Positions 23,912 to 35,652 of a DNA stretch of 64,000 nt are shown here, one piece after another. Each line of letters opens with the position of its first letter. The first letter of the stretch is position 1. The position numbers and the translations under genes are program-made. Under the pieces are notes generated by a model. That model was not told where the DNA came from and searched no databases. It saw only the letters and a program-made list of their open reading frames with translations. The DNA is from Culex pipiens pallens (taxonomy: Eukaryota; Arthropoda; Insecta; Diptera; Culicidae). The DNA lies in NCBI RefSeq assembly GCF_016801865.2, contig NC_068939.1, positions 66,619,273 to 66,683,272 on the forward strand, written 5' to 3'.

Positions 23912-24770
23912 ACGAACGTAGTTAAGGTATGATTTATGTTTCCTGCCTTTTCATATATATTACCATAAGTTGAAACTGAGCCAGGAAGATAAAAATCAAC
24001 GTGCGATTTATTATCACCACTAAACAAGTCCGAACTCTCTGCTCCGCCCATCTCAAAGACGCCCAGAGCAGATCATTTTCTCAATCCGCTGGAAATGGTT
24101 CTTAAGTAATTGCTGAAATATTTTATTCCCAATAATTGGTTCTGGCTTCTGCAAATCAACCATCGGATCCCATAAAGCTTTCCGCGCAGCACATAATCCA
24201 GCCTTTCGAACGATCCGACCAACCCGTGGCATAAACCGAGACTTTTATCGACAGCTCGCCTCTTGTCGTAAATTATCTGGGGCAGAATTACTTTCCAGAA
24301 TCACTAAAACGAGAGTTGGTACAATGTTTTTGGTTGTTTATTTTTTCTCCCATCCTCTCGATGTGGCTGCTGCTGCTGATCTGCCATTTGGATGGATACA
24401 GATCATTGCAAAAAATAAGTAATGAAACCGCAAAGTAAAACCGGGAGTTGGGTTGTTAAAATAAAGCGTGTACAATTTACGACTGCCCAGAGTAATTTGA
24501 AGACTGATCATGGATTATGTTTCAATTAGGCTGGGACATGGGTGAGTTTAGGATGACTTTGTTGAGTATTGATGAATACTTTCTGAATTATTTGACCATT
24601 ATCTGCATCAAACAAAAAAAATATCAAACAGATGAAAAAAAGTTGTACTTTTTAAAGATGATTTTTAAAATGTCTTGAAATTTATGAAATAAAAACTTTT
24701 TTTGATTAAAAATTTAAAAAAATCTTAATTCGATTAATATTATCAATTCTTTATACAGCATACATTTAAA
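23912..24770. other. Mostly non-repetitive intergenic DNA
   Basis: 24000-24400 is mixed-composition sequence without recognised repeats; after 24540 it becomes AT-rich. No gene supported. Confidence 0.5.
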
Positions 24771-24865
24771 AACTAACTTAATCCACCTATGTGGTTGTTG
24801 CCTTCCTCACTTTTTACCAACATTTGGTGATATCAAAGAGTGATATGATGGGTTTGGATACAAAT

Positions 24866-25175
24866 TCTATCTATCTTCTATATATATACAAAATTTCGAC
24901 GGTTTTGTTCGAACGCGAATCAATTCAACACGGAACGTCCGATCGAGTTGATCTTTGTTGCGTTGGGTTCGTATGGTAAGTTCGTGAGTCCAAGGAAGGT
25001 TCTTACGCCAAAAAGTTACAAATTTGGCCACTCTGGAACCGATTCCGGAAAATTTGCAGATTGTATGGGAAAGGTTAAAATCAAGTTTTGATCACAGGAG
25101 GCTGAATAAGCAAAAAAAAGTCTAAAACGTCAACAAACGAAAAAAGGCAGAACAAAGTTTGTCAGGTAAGGCTTG
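24866..25175 (+). mobile_element. Helitron-like element, copy B
   Basis: Starts TCTATCTATCTTCTATATAT and ends GTCAGGTAAGGCTTG before T. Nearly collinear with copy A (11829-12124). Nested in the repeat at 24771-26485. Confidence 0.55.
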
Positions 25176-25202
25176 TTTCTCAATAAAGAAATACACAAAT
25201 GT

Positions 25203-26190
25203 CACTTAAGCGGTCATAACTTGAAACTGAGCGTTGTCAGATCTTCAATGTTTTGGACTCATTGGAAAGGTCTTTTGATGACCAATCAAACGATGGGTTG
25301 GATAATGGATCCGGACATAGTTTACATACATTTAAGTGAGATCCGGCATCAAAAAAGTACATAAATATCACTTAAGTGGTCATAACTTGAGACAGGGTTG
25401 CCAGATCTTCAATGTATTGGACTCATTGGAAAGGTCTTTTGATGACCTATCCAACGATGGGTTGGATGATGGATCCGGACATAGTTTACATACATTTAAG
25501 TGAGATCCGGCTTCAAAAAAGTACATAAATATCACTTAAGTGGTCATAACTTGAGACAGGGTTGCCAGATCTTCAATGTATTGGACTCATTGGAAAGGTC
25601 TTTTGATGACCTATCCAACGATGGGTTGAATAATGGATCCGGACATAGTTTACATACATTTAAGTGAGATCCGGCTTCAAAAAAGTACATAAATATCACT
25701 TAAGTGGTCATAACTCGAAACAGGGTTGCCAGATCTTCAATGTTTTGGACTCATTGGAAAGGTATTTTGATTACCTATCCAACGATGGGTTGAATGATGG
25801 ATCCGGACATAGTTTACATACATTTAAGTGAGATCCGGCATAAAAAATGTACATAAATATCACTTAAGTGGTCATAACTTGAGACAGGGTTGCCAGATCT
25901 TCAATGTATTGGACTCATTGGAAAGATCTTTTGATGACCTATCCAACAATGGGTTGGATGATGGATCCGGACATAGTTTAAATACATTTAAGTGAGATCC
26001 GGCATCAAAAATGTAGATAAATATCACTTAAGTGGTCATAACTTGAGACAGGGTTGCCAGAACTTCAATGTTTTGGACTCATTGGAAAGGTCTTTTGATA
26101 ACCTATCCAACGAAGGGTTGAATGATGGATCCGGACATAGTTTACATGCATTTATGTGAGATCCGATTCGCGACTCTGACACTTTTTTAT
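25203..26190 (+). repeat. Tandem array of about 164-bp units
   Basis: The unit begins CACTTAAGTGGTCATAACTT and contains CAGATCTTCAATG, GACTCATTGGAAAGGTC and GATCCGGACATAGTTTACAT. Starts at about 25203, 25369, 25533, 25697, 25861 and 26025 give four 164-bp spacings and one of 166. A single unit lies inside copy A (about 9290-9420), so the array arose by local expansion. Confidence 0.9.
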
Positions 26191-26637
26191 ACGTAACTTT
26201 TGAACTACTTATCGGATCTTCAAACAATTCAATAGTGCAGTATGGGGCTCCGGATCAAATGCAACTTATTTGACTCAAATCGGATCAGCCAGTGCCGAGA
26301 AAACTTGGCAAGAATTTTTAGCACCAAGGGGAATACGCACACACATACACACACACACACAGAGACATTTGTTCAGTTTTCGATTCTGAGTCGATAGGTA
26401 GACATGAATATAGGTCTACGAGCTGTTTTTCAAAAGTTCATTTTTCGAGCAGGATTGTAGCCTTACCTCAGTGAGGAAGGCAAAAAGTATACGGCGAACG
26501 GGAAACTGGTACATCGGCGTTGAACCCGACAATTACAATAGCCGAGATGATTGGAGAGCGGACTTGGTAATCTGGATATGACTCTCACAAGATTGTTTAT
26601 ATTTTTGGGGGTGTGCACAACTTATTGTTTTCTTCCG

Positions 26638-28086
26638 TAATGTCATGATTCGAATACCCGGACGCTGCGAAACCCGGACACCTTATCTTGTTTGATCAAT
26701 TATTTGGATATAAGTTCACAATATGAATGTCAAAACTGTGTTATTTGATGAATTCTAAAATCAACTTTCATTTCAAATATGTTTGGACGTTTTAGCCAAT
26801 GATAAAATAATTAAATTAAATAAAACCATGAGTTTACCAAAACTGTGAAACATTTCGCTGAAATATTTCATAGGTGTTCGATGCACCGGGAAGGCAAAGC
26901 AGAAATTTATGGTTCTGATTTCCTTAAATTCTGGTAAATTTACATACAAAATATCGATTGTTTTGTTGTTACCAGCTTATTTGAGACCTAATGAATGCCA
27001 TTCACTTAAATTTCAGTCCAAATTTGTTTGATTCATAAGCAAAATCGAGTGTCCGGAATTCGAATCAGCTTTTATCAGTGTCCGGGATTCGAAGCATAAC
27101 AACATTTGACATTTCTACAATTCGAACTTATTAGGGTAGGGTAGTCATCAATAAGACACTTTTGGTTTTCAACTTTCAACGATTTTCTAATTTTTTCATC
27201 AGCATGTTTTAATGAGCTTTTTGTTGCATTTCCTTTCTTTTAACGTGTTCTAACATTGACCAAAATATGAGATAGATCTGACGTCTACAACCAGAGTTAT
27301 TCAACTGACGCACTTGGCAGGTATTCGTAGACGCACTTGGCAGGAACAATGAGACAGCTACTTTCTAGTAAAATATCATGTTTTTGTATTGTTCCATAGC
27401 AGGTGACTTGCCTTGAACATTTTAGTGTAATTTTGCCAACATGAAGGTTTAATTAACAAAAGTTATCCAAAAAGTATTTGAATTTTTTTAAATCCATATA
27501 TTTATACCAAATAACTTTGTATTTTTGGTTAAATAAGGTTAAAACTCTATAAAAATGCCAAAAATCACTTTCAATTCATGTTTTGAAAGATTTCCATAGA
27601 TTTTGAAAAGTTTAATGAAGAAAAATCGAAGAGTCTCATCTCGGCTGAAATGAGTGGGGAACAATGAGACAGCCCTGGATTCTGGGTATATTCTAAATTT
27701 CGGCCAAACCTAATGAAAGGACATTGTAGTCCAACTCAATCCCTATGGAACGTCGAAAGATATTTGAAGAAATATTAGTTTTGGTGTAAATGGCAGCCTA
27801 CGAGCGAAAAAGTATTTTTTGTCCATAATTTACTTTTACACTCCTGAATCAAACATAACTTTTGAAGGGATCGTCCATAGCCAAAGCCACTATTATGGCA
27901 GATGTGTACCTAGTAGATACACCTTTCCCCCAAATATGAGCCTGACTGATTGAAACTACGACTTGTGAGAGCCATTTTATCATTGTTCCCCGTGTCTCAT
28001 TGATGACTACTCTACCCTACATGAGTTTTTGCCAGCTATAACAAAAATGATAAGCTACTAAGTGTCCGGATTTCGAATCATAACGT
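26638..28086 (-). mobile_element. TIR element, TAACGTCATGATTCGAA family, copy 2 (interrupted)
   Basis: Inverted orientation relative to copy 1 (20194-20870). GATTCGAATACCCGG at the left end, GTGTCCGGATTTCGAATCAT at the right. Interrupted by a separate TA-flanked element at 27134-28017. Confidence 0.8.
27134..28017. mobile_element. TA-flanked TIR element, GGGTAGAGTAGTCATCAAT family
   Basis: Ends GGGTAGGGTAGTCATCAATA and its near complement TTGATGACTACTCTACCC, flanked by TA (27132-27133 and 28018-28019). The uninterrupted sequence (...acttaTTAcatgat...) is present in copies 1 and 4 of the host element, so the empty site is visible. The interior repeats GGGAACAATGAGACAGC. 884 bp, no ORF. Confidence 0.88.
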
Positions 28087-28964
28087 TGTTGTTGTTTTTC
28101 ATAATGTTTTTGTGTATACGTTTTCTCATACAATATTACATGCTTTTGTCCACAAAGGCGATGTGCATGCATGCGATTTTACCATCGATTTTATTTTCTA
28201 ATTTTCTAAACGTAAAAAATAGTGTCCACCTTTAAACATGCTAATTTTTAATTTGGAAAGTTTTTATGCTTTGCATTTTTAGACTTTGTTGATTCGAGTT
28301 TGTCGAAGCGTCGAAACGATTTTTGATCCGAATTAAAATTTTATAAAATATGAATTCTAGATTTGTTTTAACATCTCATATACAATGACAACTGAAAGGC
28401 CAATTCAACTTTTATTTAAAGGTTTTAATTAAAAATCAAGAGGCTAAACATATTTTTTATTTATAAAACATTCATTACTGATCCAAATTGTTTATATTAA
28501 GTAAGATTGTATTTCGTTTTAGGTAATATTTTAAATAAATATTAACCTAAACCAAAAAAAAAGAAATCGGAAATTGCTTGGTTAGAAGCCAATTTTAATT
28601 TTCACAGCTAAAAAAGTAGTAATCCAGCTGCGTGTAAAAAGCCTGGGTGTAAAATAAATTTTGCTTTATTTTATGAAATTATGTGTTATATTACACCATG
28701 AATTATGTAGCTCATCAGTATAGGGACGTGGCGTTACATCGTGCTGCCACCTGGTTTTTTTAAGCGCAAGAGTGTAAAAGTGCTGAGTCATCGTCTAAAA
28801 ATAGACGGCGTCCTATCTCGCCCAGCAAAATGAAGTCGATAAAGCAGTCGGTTTCGATGAGAAAAAGTGGAAAATGTGGTCTAAAAATAGCGACGCCATC
28901 CCCCTATGGGAACCCTACTTGACCGAAATGTCACGCTCATATATACTTTTATCCTTTCCAATCT
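28087..28964. other. Intergenic DNA with repeat fragments
   Basis: At 28147-28195 and 28605-28700 there are segments shared with the repeat at 39113-39330 (GATGTGCATGC...ACCATCG; GTAGTAATCCAGCTGCGTG...GTGTAAAATAAATTTTGC). No gene seen. Confidence 0.5.
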
Positions 28965-29165
28965 TCATCAGTCTGATGGCCGAGCGGGCTAAGGCGCCAG
29001 TCCTTACTGATTGTGCTGGGTTTTAATCCCGTCGGTTGCAAGTTTGTTTTTTTGTGTTTACAAAAATTGTACATACAGTGTGTAATATTAAGTGTCTTTT
29101 TTGACGAAGGTGATGTGCATGCTTTTGCATGCAATTTTACCATCGGATTTTTTGCAAAAAAAGTT
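28965..29165 (+). repeat. tRNA-Leu-derived SINE
   Basis: GATGGCCGAGCGGGCTAAGG is the D-arm and box A of a leucine-type tRNA, followed by GGTTTTAATCCCGTCGG as a degraded box B and a 3' body ending in ACCATCGGATTTTTTGC. The T-arm substitutions argue against a working tRNA. A relative lacking the tRNA head lies at 39113-39330. Confidence 0.6.
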
Positions 29166-30686
29166 TCTGAATTCACTAAAGTCCCATTTTTTTCGAAATC
29201 AGCATCAATTTAGTTCTTTATTTCGGGTTTCCCGCTTCTCGAACCCAAGTCACTGAACTTTGAATTGTGAAAACGAATTAATCTTATCTGCTCGATCAAA
29301 AATTCATATGGGTTTCTTTTGTTTTTACTGCTGCAGCTACTGCTCATACACTTGCCGTACATTTGCCACCGCAGATAAATTCCAACATTTGTCGAATTCG
29401 ACCCAACAAAAGCAACAAATACACATTCCATTTTTCTTGTTTTGGCTTCTCGTATCCGAGGCGGGGGAACGAAAATTTTAATTGAAATGTCAAGCGATCA
29501 AATTTCCGCTCCGCAAAAAAACAAAAAGAAACTCTTTCCTTCGGGGTTCTTTCGCTCCTGCACACCAAGGACACAGGCACAGGAAACAAAAAACGAAACC
29601 GATCAATGAAAAATTTCTGTTTTGCCTCTTTCATGCAAAAAGTAAACAAATATAAAAATTAATTTCATAATTTATGGCGTACAGCTTCATCGATGGGAAC
29701 AAGTCGAGTTGCAAGTGGGGGTCGACCTGGTGCTGCTGCTGCTGGGAAGAAGTAAATAGAGTTTTTCACCCTGGCGGCAGACGCCAGTCAATTACTCCGC
29801 CCATGCTCGACTTGCCGACCTGCAGCGCAAGAACACACAACTCCACGGCTACTACCCGCGTCCCGTTCATGTAAAAATATAATTAAAAGCTTCTGGGCAA
29901 GTAGCTGAACTCTTCCTCTTTTTTAGTGACTCTGCTGCTGCGCCAGCAACGATAACGAGACCATTAAATTTGATAAATAACGTAGAGCGTTATCCTTGGC
30001 CCTGGTGAGCTCATAACTTGGACCGCGATATTTGCAATGGAGGACGAAACTTGTTACGCGAGAGATTGCCCTCAGGACACCCATTTTTACACGCTTGTTG
30101 TGCAACAAGTTGGAAAAGAATTTATGATTTTAAGCGGAATATATTCAGAAGAGTTATCGGTTTGTCTAAATCATTGCATTATCTTTGAATCTTATTTTGA
30201 AGATTTTACAATTTAATTGATATTGCATTGAAGGAAACATTTTTCCGATATTTTTTCGGTGATTTTACCTAAAAAAAATGTGTAAAGTGTCAACCTGATG
30301 AAAATTTATCAGAAACTGTAGAAAATTCACCAGTTCCTGATATTACACTTTTTTCTGAAACAAAATCGGTTAACATTCCCTGATGAATATTACCATAATT
30401 AATTCTGTGTAATTTATTAGGTCATTTGAAGTTCCGTGAGGAGCTTCGTATAATTCAAGTATAATTGATATTTCATGTAATTGAATTAAGGTGTTTGAGG
30501 TTTAATATTACCTCTTTTATGCTGAATTTAGACTGACAAAGTGACATTATGCTGGAGAAGAGATAAATTAAAACATTTTTTTTAAGTGTAACATTTTTGT
30601 CTGAGAAGCCCTAAGCAAAACATTCAACTTTGCCGAAGACACCCAATCGATCATAAAATCCGTTCTCCATCGAGTCAAAAAATCGA
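29166..30686. other. Intergenic, partly non-repetitive island
   Basis: 29480-30110 is mixed-composition DNA without recognised repeats. An open frame at 29674 (MAYSFIDG...) has a Cys run from CTG/TGC repeats and no support. Around 30230-30420 there is a palindrome-sprinkled stretch (TTTTTCCGATATTTTTTCGG; CCTGATG/CATCAGG). Confidence 0.45.
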
Positions 30687-31116
30687 CGCTGTAGTGCTTT
30701 CTTGTCGCACGCTTCTTTTTGACGTTCCAAGAAAAACGTGTTTTAATGTTTGACCATTAATAAACAAGAAAAATAGAGCGCGCATTTTAAACAATAACAA
30801 ACAAGTTTTGATTGGTTGACTATTATGTGCATTTTCCCGAGGTTTGGTTGAATTTGGTTGTTGGAGTCCCGAGTTATTATTACATATGTTCACGTTAGTC
30901 GAGCTCGTACTTGTGCCAATCGCGTTCTGACCTGAAACTTCTTTGACCTTTTTTCGCATTTACATCAATTTCAGTGTGTGTCAAGATAGCACGACAAGAT
31001 TGAAACTTCTTTCATATGAAAAGTGACAAAAAAGCAGTTTTTTTGTAAATACCTCACGATTGAAATGAATTTTTGCGGACATACAAAATGGCATTCGACA
31101 AGTTAGCACGACAGCG
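30687..31116. mobile_element. Non-autonomous TIR element, 'GTGCTATCTTGTC' family, copy C
   Basis: Ends CGCTGTAGTGCTTTCTTGTC and its near complement GACAAGTTAGCACGACAGCG. 430 bp. Related to 4639-5154 (both keep 'tttgacgtt' and 'cgttttaa' next to the left end). Confidence 0.7.
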
Positions 31117-32252
31117 ACGAAATAATTTAAGTTGAACTGGAGTTTCTTTTAGCAACTTTTAGCCTTTGAAATTAATCCTCCGAAATAAATAATTCAAACC
31201 TAGGAATTTCTCCAGAGATATACATCACATTCTTGAGCAAATATCCATCGTCACTTTCCAATTCGTTGATCATTGCGAGCAAACTACATTCTTTTCAATC
31301 CAATTCACCCCAGCTCAGCTTGAATTGATTTCTCATCCTCACCCACATGGTTCCAATAAAGGTACGCAAGTGGATTATCATGCTGTAATGATATCATTAC
31401 TCGCTCAAAAGTACTCACGTATAACACACACATCGGATTGCACCATAGTGCTTCAAGACGAGGATCAATATCTCGCGCTCGCGCTCAACTCCAGCGGGGA
31501 TCCCGTCCAAACATTGATGCGCCCTCGCTCAATGCTGACCACACCGTGAGCACTAGGTATGAATCGGCGACCGCGGAGTGTCCCACAGCGGGCATGCCGG
31601 GACCCCGCGGAAAAGTAATGATTAAGCGGTGAGTAATCACTTTTCGCCCTGTTTTTCAACACTTTTTGGGGTCGGATTTGGACGAGCCTTAAGGCAGGGG
31701 TCCGTGACGCGAAGCAGCAGACAAAAAATAATATTTTGTTTAGGCCACAGACAAATATTTTCTTCCATTTCGGCTACGGCGGCGGCGGCTTCCTCTGAGT
31801 TCAAGTGCAGCCGATTACCGACGGGTTCCACGGCTCGGCTGCTTTTTTGTCAAAGGTTTGTCAAAATATTTTTACTTCTGCTTCGAGCACTTGAGTGTGG
31901 AAATATGCTTTGGGAATGTGGAATGTCCATTTTTAAATTTGAGTGGTAATGTTACAGCCATGCTTTTCGTATGTTACAATCCATGTGAACGATTACAGGC
32001 GTTCCCATGGAATGCTTTCAGGCTGGGGTTTTTTTTTGAGTATTACAAGCTGACCATACACCTATGATGTTGACATGAATAGCAAAAACGGCTAACATGC
32101 TCAAAAATGGCAACACATGATTATTATACCGATTCTCAGCACTAGTTTACCAAGCAGTCATTTTCTCAAGTTGAGCTTTGGATGAATCTGATAATTTTCC
32201 ATGTTTTCCAACAATTTGAACCACACAAAAAAAAACAAAAAACATATTTCCA
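31117..32252. other. Intergenic; GC-richer island 31320-31860
   Basis: 31320-31860 has GC content well above the surroundings and no recognised repeat, with CTCGCGCTCGCGCTC and GCATGCCGGGACC. Neither strand gives a convincing long frame. It could be regulatory DNA or an untranslated exon. Confidence 0.4.
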
Positions 32253-32665
32253 CCCGAGCAGATGAAAATAACGTGGGAATAACATTTTTTGATATTTGAA
32301 AATACTAGGCCAATAACATGTTATGATTTTTTTGTTAATGAAATGTTATTGTAATAACAGACTAATAACATATTGAGTTATTCTTCGAACAAATCTTTGT
32401 TATTATTTTTTGTTATTTTAACAACTAATCCGATCATCTCAATAACAGTTGGAGTTATTTTTCCATAACAATAATTGTTATTCCAAAGTTGTTTTGGCTT
32501 TCAACCAATATCAGACCATTAAGGAATTTTGTTATGATAACATAAACTGTTATTGAACTCTTATGCAAAAATGGATTATGCAAGAATATTCCATAACACA
32601 TTTCGTTATTTTAACAGTATTTGTTATTGAAATGGCATGAATTTAGTTATTACCGTCTGCCCGGG
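32253..32665. mobile_element. MITE sprinkled with AATAACA/TGTTATT
   Basis: Ends CCCGAGCAGATGAAAATAAC and GTTATTACCGTCTGCCCGGG are inverted. The interior contains well over fifteen AATAAC or GTTATT motifs in both orientations. No clear duplication at the ends. Confidence 0.7.
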
Positions 32666-32884
32666 CACACCAATGTTCCTATTCTAAACATATCTGTGAG
32701 CAGAAGTTGTAAAGTGTATTAATTTTTTAATGTTTGTCAACATTTAAAAAAATAGCTCAAATTAATGGATGGACTGCTATTAATCATTCTAAACTAAATG
32801 TTATAGTAAAATGATTCGTTTATAAGCCCTCTTATTGATAAAAGCAGATTCTGTAAGTAACAGGATTTTTAATAGGGGGTATAT

Positions 32885-34050
32885 AGAAGCGTTGCCCCGT
32901 AACGAAAAATCATATTTTTTAGTTTGCAATCGTTCATGAAATCGAATTTTCATCATATTTAGGATTCTCTTTGTTTTCAAAAAAATCCTTTGAAACGCTT
33001 CTTATAAATCAAACATTGGTCAAAAGGACGCAAGTTTGCGAATCAGATCAATACGGAGCGTCGGATCGAGGTGCTCTTTGTTGCCACTCTGGAACCGATT
33101 CCGGAGCATCGGCAAATTGTATGGAAAAAGTTACGTATAATTAAATTTTGATCACAGGAGGCTGAATGAGCAAAAATGCAAAAAAACGTCAACAAACTAA
33201 AAAAGGCAGAACGAAGCTTGTCGGTTTAGGTTTGTGTCTGTATACAAAATATCCAATATTCTAGCACCGCCATATTGCCCGACATCTTGAATTGCACATT
33301 CCCTGAATATTTTGGAGTATTCAAGAAGTCATATTCAAGTTCAGCGATCTAAATTTGACCAGTTGATTGAACTTGTAAATCATTTTATGGTGGTTTTTCC
33401 ATTCAGCCGCCATATTGGACGCCATCTTGAATATCTCGGTCTCCTTTGAGAATTGAGAAAATCAACAGCAAGATTCGGATTTCGGATTTATTCTAACAAT
33501 AAAAAAAACAAAGCAATCCACTTTAACGGATTTATCCTAGGTCCATCAAAAACTGACCTGTCACGAGATCTGCTTCTTTTATCGATATTTTCGGGTTTTG
33601 TGCCTTGACTATTGAAAATAACAACGATTTTAAGAAAAAATTGACTGCCACTAATGTTAGATAGCATTCAAAATCATAGATAAGAGTTTAATTTTGTATT
33701 AAAACCTAATTTTGAGGATATTCTGACAATTGCTACATTTCGTAGCGGGACAACGCGAGCAAAACCCACTTTTGAAAAATATCTGCGTTGTCCCGTCACG
33801 AATAAAACTACCTTAAATATCAACAAAATTCGACGAAATTGCTTGATTTAGGAAGCAAAATGTTCGAACAACATTTTCATCTCTCTTGACTAGAACTTTG
33901 TGTTTTTTATGTTTTCTGGAGTGAATCCTATGGGAAATTTAATGTACTTTCCGAATTTTTATAAATATTAGTACCTTTTTCCACACATTAAAGATACAAG
34001 CAAAACACTGAAAACATATGCGTACAAACGTTGTCCCGTTACGAGAGAAT
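32885..34050. repeat. Segment with repeated CGTTGTCCCGTNACGA motif
   Basis: The motif occurs at about 32892 (CGTTGCCCCGTAACGA), 33742 (reverse strand, CTCGCGTTGTCCCGCTACGA), 33785 (GCGTTGTCCCGTCACGA) and 34028 (CGTTGTCCCGTTACGA) in otherwise ordinary AT-rich DNA. It contains a Helitron-like fragment (33038-33234). Probably a decayed non-autonomous element. Confidence 0.5.
33038..33234 (+). mobile_element. Helitron-like element, copy C, 5'-truncated
   Basis: Matches copies A and B from GCGAATCAGATCAATACGGA to the 3' end GTCGGTTTAGGTTTG before T; the TCTATATATA start is missing. Confidence 0.5.
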
Positions 34051-34900
34051 CGATCCTTTCTTCCATCGAAACATTTTTATTCATTACAACCAGATGATAA
34101 ATAGTGCCAACATGATTGAGTTGTAATATATTTTAACCTTGGCCGCTTTTTTCATTCCACACCTGTTGTAGGAATCAACCGGCAAAGCTAAATGAAGCTG
34201 GAATGTATGCTCGAGTTCGGTTCCGGACAAATGTATTAACATTATTCTAAGTTTTTTTTTTACATTTGTGTAAAGACCCACCAACGAGAAGTACAACCAT
34301 AGAACACTGTTGAAAGGCGAAAACGTGCACAAACTGTTGAATTTTCCCACAAAATGATCGCATAGTTTAAAAAGAGCCTTTGAAAAAAGAGGAACCCTGT
34401 ATGACGAAAGGCGACAATTTGCATAATAAAGATGCTGATGTTTAACAAAAAGGTGTTTTTCTTCCAAAACGGAAACAAACCGCTGCCACTCTGCTACTGG
34501 AAACTACTTGGGTATGCTTGAGGCAGGCCGGTCAAACTTTGTTGTCAACTTGCGGTATTGTACGGAGAGCGGTTTGAAAAATTGCCTCACATTTGTGTAC
34601 ATGACATATTTTGTACAATTTTCCTTGTGCGCTCACCTTGAAACTATCCAGTAGTGAGCTCACGACATACGAATTTTGTGTAGTTGTTAGAGCTTTCTCA
34701 AAGTTTAAATCAAATATCCGATCGAGTTAAAACCAGCCATAATTCAAAACCATTTCTGTCAACCACGACCGACAGCTATCATTTATGAAATTAGCGCCAA
34801 TTAGCACTGCTGATTTATGAGATTTAATTTGCAAATCAGCACCTTCATTATTTATATTTATACGCGTTTATTATAACGAGCATGAGCATTGAGTACTACC
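34051..34900. other. Intergenic, partly non-repetitive
   Basis: A 127-codon open frame on the minus strand (34467-34084) is hydrophobic in places (SPFNSVLWLYFSLVGLYTN) but has no motif I can name and no promoter or splice support. I treat it as unproven. Confidence 0.35.
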
Positions 34901-34916
34901 TGTTGCACTGTAACAC

Positions 34917-35055
34917 TATAAATCGTCAAGCTTGAGTGGGACCAAAACACAGTCACACATTCCACTGAGCTGCACACATCAACATCTCTACATACCCTCA
35001 GAGACGCAGAGCTGCTAAAGTGTCAACAGTAGTTAACAGGTTTATGCAAATTTGG
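34917..35055 (+). promoter_or_regulatory. Candidate TATA promoter and tiny first exon
   Basis: TATAAATC at 34917-34924 with an initiator-like ACAGTC (A at about 34951) 34 nt downstream, the spacing seen at the secreted-protein gene near 23.3 kb. The first ATG after it (35044) reads Met-Gln-Ile-Trp and then a GTAATT donor (35056). Four-codon first exons are typical of insect cuticle and secreted-protein genes. No second exon was found, so this is only suggestive. Confidence 0.3.
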
Positions 35056-35056
35056 G

Positions 35057-35652
35057 TAATTTTTCATTCCATCTGTCGCGCCTGTTTGGCACTTCTTCGC
35101 AAGCCAAAACTGGAGAGTCTGTGTTGACCGGTAGAAATTTGAAAAAGCTGAAAAGTCGGGCAGATTTAAGAGCCGCATGCGCACGCGACAAATGATGGAT
35201 AACTCGAGGAGGAAATGGGCGTCCGAAAAATTACTGCAGAATACTTTGTGGTTAAGAACTGCACATTGAGTTTAAGATAATGTCAGATCAGATATTAACG
35301 AATAAGGATTATACAAATTTAGTTGAAAAAAATCAAGAGCATATTCAATTCATATTCAAACAATTTCGGATACTGTCTTTCATTATAATTTTGCTTTTAA
35401 TTTAATTGGACAAATTGAAAATTATATTCTCATGGAAAAAAATATCTAAAATTTTTGCTCAAAATATTGTGATGCATCAATTTAAAACAAATTGTTTGTA
35501 ATATTGAGTTATATTGACGTTGAGAAAAGACAGAATATTTTAAAGCACGCTTTTCTAGAATCAGTTTATTCTTTTTTTTGAAAATTTAATATTCTTCTTG
35601 AATCCATGGGGATATTTTGAGCAATTTTTGTTGTACGAAAAACTTTACTTCT
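35057..35652. other. Intergenic DNA
   Basis: The first 200 bp are mixed-composition, the rest AT-rich. I see nothing specific. Confidence 0.5.

Larger units (their letters stand above)
24771..26485 (+). repeat. 'GCCTTCCTCAC' repeat, copy B, expanded
   Basis: Same ends as 9107-9705 (TCCACCTATGTGGTTG... and CCTTACCTCAGTGAGGAAGGC). It is enlarged by a Helitron-like insertion at 24866-25175 and by a tandem array of 164-bp units (25203-26190). An (AC)n run lies near 26340. Confidence 0.7.
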